From: Paracoccaceae bacterium
Lineage (GTDB): Bacteria; Pseudomonadota; Alphaproteobacteria; Rhodobacterales; Rhodobacteraceae
DNA: 5,467 bases
Assembly (NCBI GenBank): GCA_020852535.1
Contig: JADZAO010000073.1
Location: 1-5,467, forward strand
Direction of reading: 5' to 3'
Position 1 is the stretch's first letter. Every line of letters starts with the position of its first letter. Positions 4,842 to 5,467 of the stretch are shown here, piece after piece. The notes below the pieces were generated by a model that saw nothing but the letters and a program-made list of their open reading frames with translations, was not told the DNA's origin and did no database searches. The translations under genes and the position numbers were made by a program.

Positions 4842-5467
4842 CTAGACTCGTCCCATCTTTTCCATTCGCGCTGCACGCAGCTGGGCAAAATCGTCGCCCG
4901 CGTGATAGGATGACCGCGTCAACGGCGTTGCTGACACCATCAAGAAACCCTTGCCATAAGCTGCAGCTTCATAGGCTTTAAACTCATCCGGCGTCACAAA
5001 ACGGGCCACGCGGTGATGCTTGGGCGTGGGCTGTAGATATTGCCCAATAGTTAGAAAATCTACATCCGCAGCCCGCATATCATCCATAACCTGCAATACG
5101 CCTTGTCGATCTTCGCCAAGGCCCACCATGATACCCGATTTGGTAAACATGGTCGAATCAAGCTCTTTTACCTTTTGTAAAAGTCGCAGGCTGTGAAAGT
5201 AACGTGCACCAGGGCGTACCTCGGGATATAGCCCCGGCACGGTTTCAAGGTTGTGGTTGAACACATCGGGCCGCGCCTCGACCACAATTTCCAGCGCAGA
5301 GGAAGGACATTTCAAGAAATCAGGCGTCAAAATTTCGATTGTCGTGTTGGGGGAGCGTTGACGTATCGCGCGGATTGTCTGGGCAAAATGCTCGGCACCG
5401 CCGTCAATCAAATCGTCGCGATCAACGCTGGTCACAACCACATGGTTAAGCCCAAGTTCGGCGACCG
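4842..5467 (-). CDS. lipA: Lipoyl synthase, C-terminal two thirds (cut by window edge)
   Basis: A radical-SAM enzyme that inserts two sulfur atoms into protein-bound octanoyl groups to make lipoyl cofactors for 2-oxoacid dehydrogenases and the glycine cleavage system. The visible 207 residues (of roughly 310-320 usual) begin VAELGLNHVVVTSVD at the right edge. Conserved blocks follow in order: TSVDRDDLIDGGAEHF, VFNHNLETVPGLYPEVRPGA, TKSGIMVGLGE and LTIGQYLQPT. Near the end is RSSYHAG, whose RSSY serine ligates the auxiliary [4Fe-4S] cluster that is the sulfur source. The N-terminal cysteines for both clusters lie outside the window, so integrity of that part cannot be judged. The frame is open through the window end, so an internal GTG at 5441 is not the start. 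It ends with TAG and is convergent with the small membrane gene. No clear terminator is seen in the 93-bp gap. Confidence 0.97.
   Translation of the reverse strand, partial: VAELGLNHVVVTSVDRDDLIDGGAEHFAQTIRAIRQRSPNTTIEILTPDFLKCPSSALEIVVEARPDVFNHNLETVPGLYPEVRPGARYFHSLRLLQKVKELDSTMFTKSGIMVGLGEDRQGVLQVMDDMRAADVDFLTIGQYLQPTPKHHRVARFVTPDEFKAYEAAAYGKGFLMVSATPLTRSSYHAGDDFAQLRAARMEKMGRV

Overview
The window looks like ordinary chromosome of an alphaproteobacterium, most likely of the Rhodobacterales/Roseobacter group. The basis is recalled family resemblance: the Nth protein, the PfkB-type adenosine kinase and the LipA C-terminus all read like roseobacter proteins. Genes are compact and fairly GC-rich, while the gaps are distinctly AT-rich. 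No species can be named from the sequence alone. I found no phage, transposon, CRISPR, tRNA or rRNA, and no candidate for a new multi-gene system.

Layout, left to right. Positions 1-205 are an AT-rich leader, with a doubtful truncated minus-strand ORF at the left edge. A small DUF805 membrane protein follows (206-541, +). Positions 542-1012 are a 471-bp gap without a convincing gene. It holds a striking 46-bp array of a CTTAG pentamer (658-703) and, at its right end, the intrinsic terminator of the next, minus-strand gene. That gene is an OmpA-domain, glycine-zipper lipoprotein (1013-1681, -), with a possible stem-loop leader at 1698-1737. Upstream of it on the same strand lies an Ada-type fusion of an AraC DNA-binding region with an O6-methylguanine-DNA methyltransferase (1795-2628, -).

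Divergent from the methyltransferase, across a 114-bp gap, is nth, endonuclease III (2743-3396, +). It overlaps by 14 nt a ribokinase-family adenosine kinase (3383-4366, +). A small orphan protein with two predicted membrane segments follows (4446-4748, +). The right edge is the C-terminal two thirds of lipA, lipoyl synthase (4842 to beyond 5467, -), convergent with the orphan.

How the genes relate. The methyltransferase (direct reversal of alkylated guanine) and Nth (excision of oxidised pyrimidines) form a divergent DNA-repair pair that could share regulatory DNA. Nth and the adenosine kinase are probably co-translated. The OmpA-like lipoprotein (outer membrane to peptidoglycan), the DUF805 protein and LipA (lipoic acid cofactor synthesis) are housekeeping or envelope genes with no visible functional link to one another. 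The features most worth a second look are the pentamer array, the lack of a ribosome binding site before nth, the stem-loop leader of the lipoprotein gene and the orphan membrane protein.
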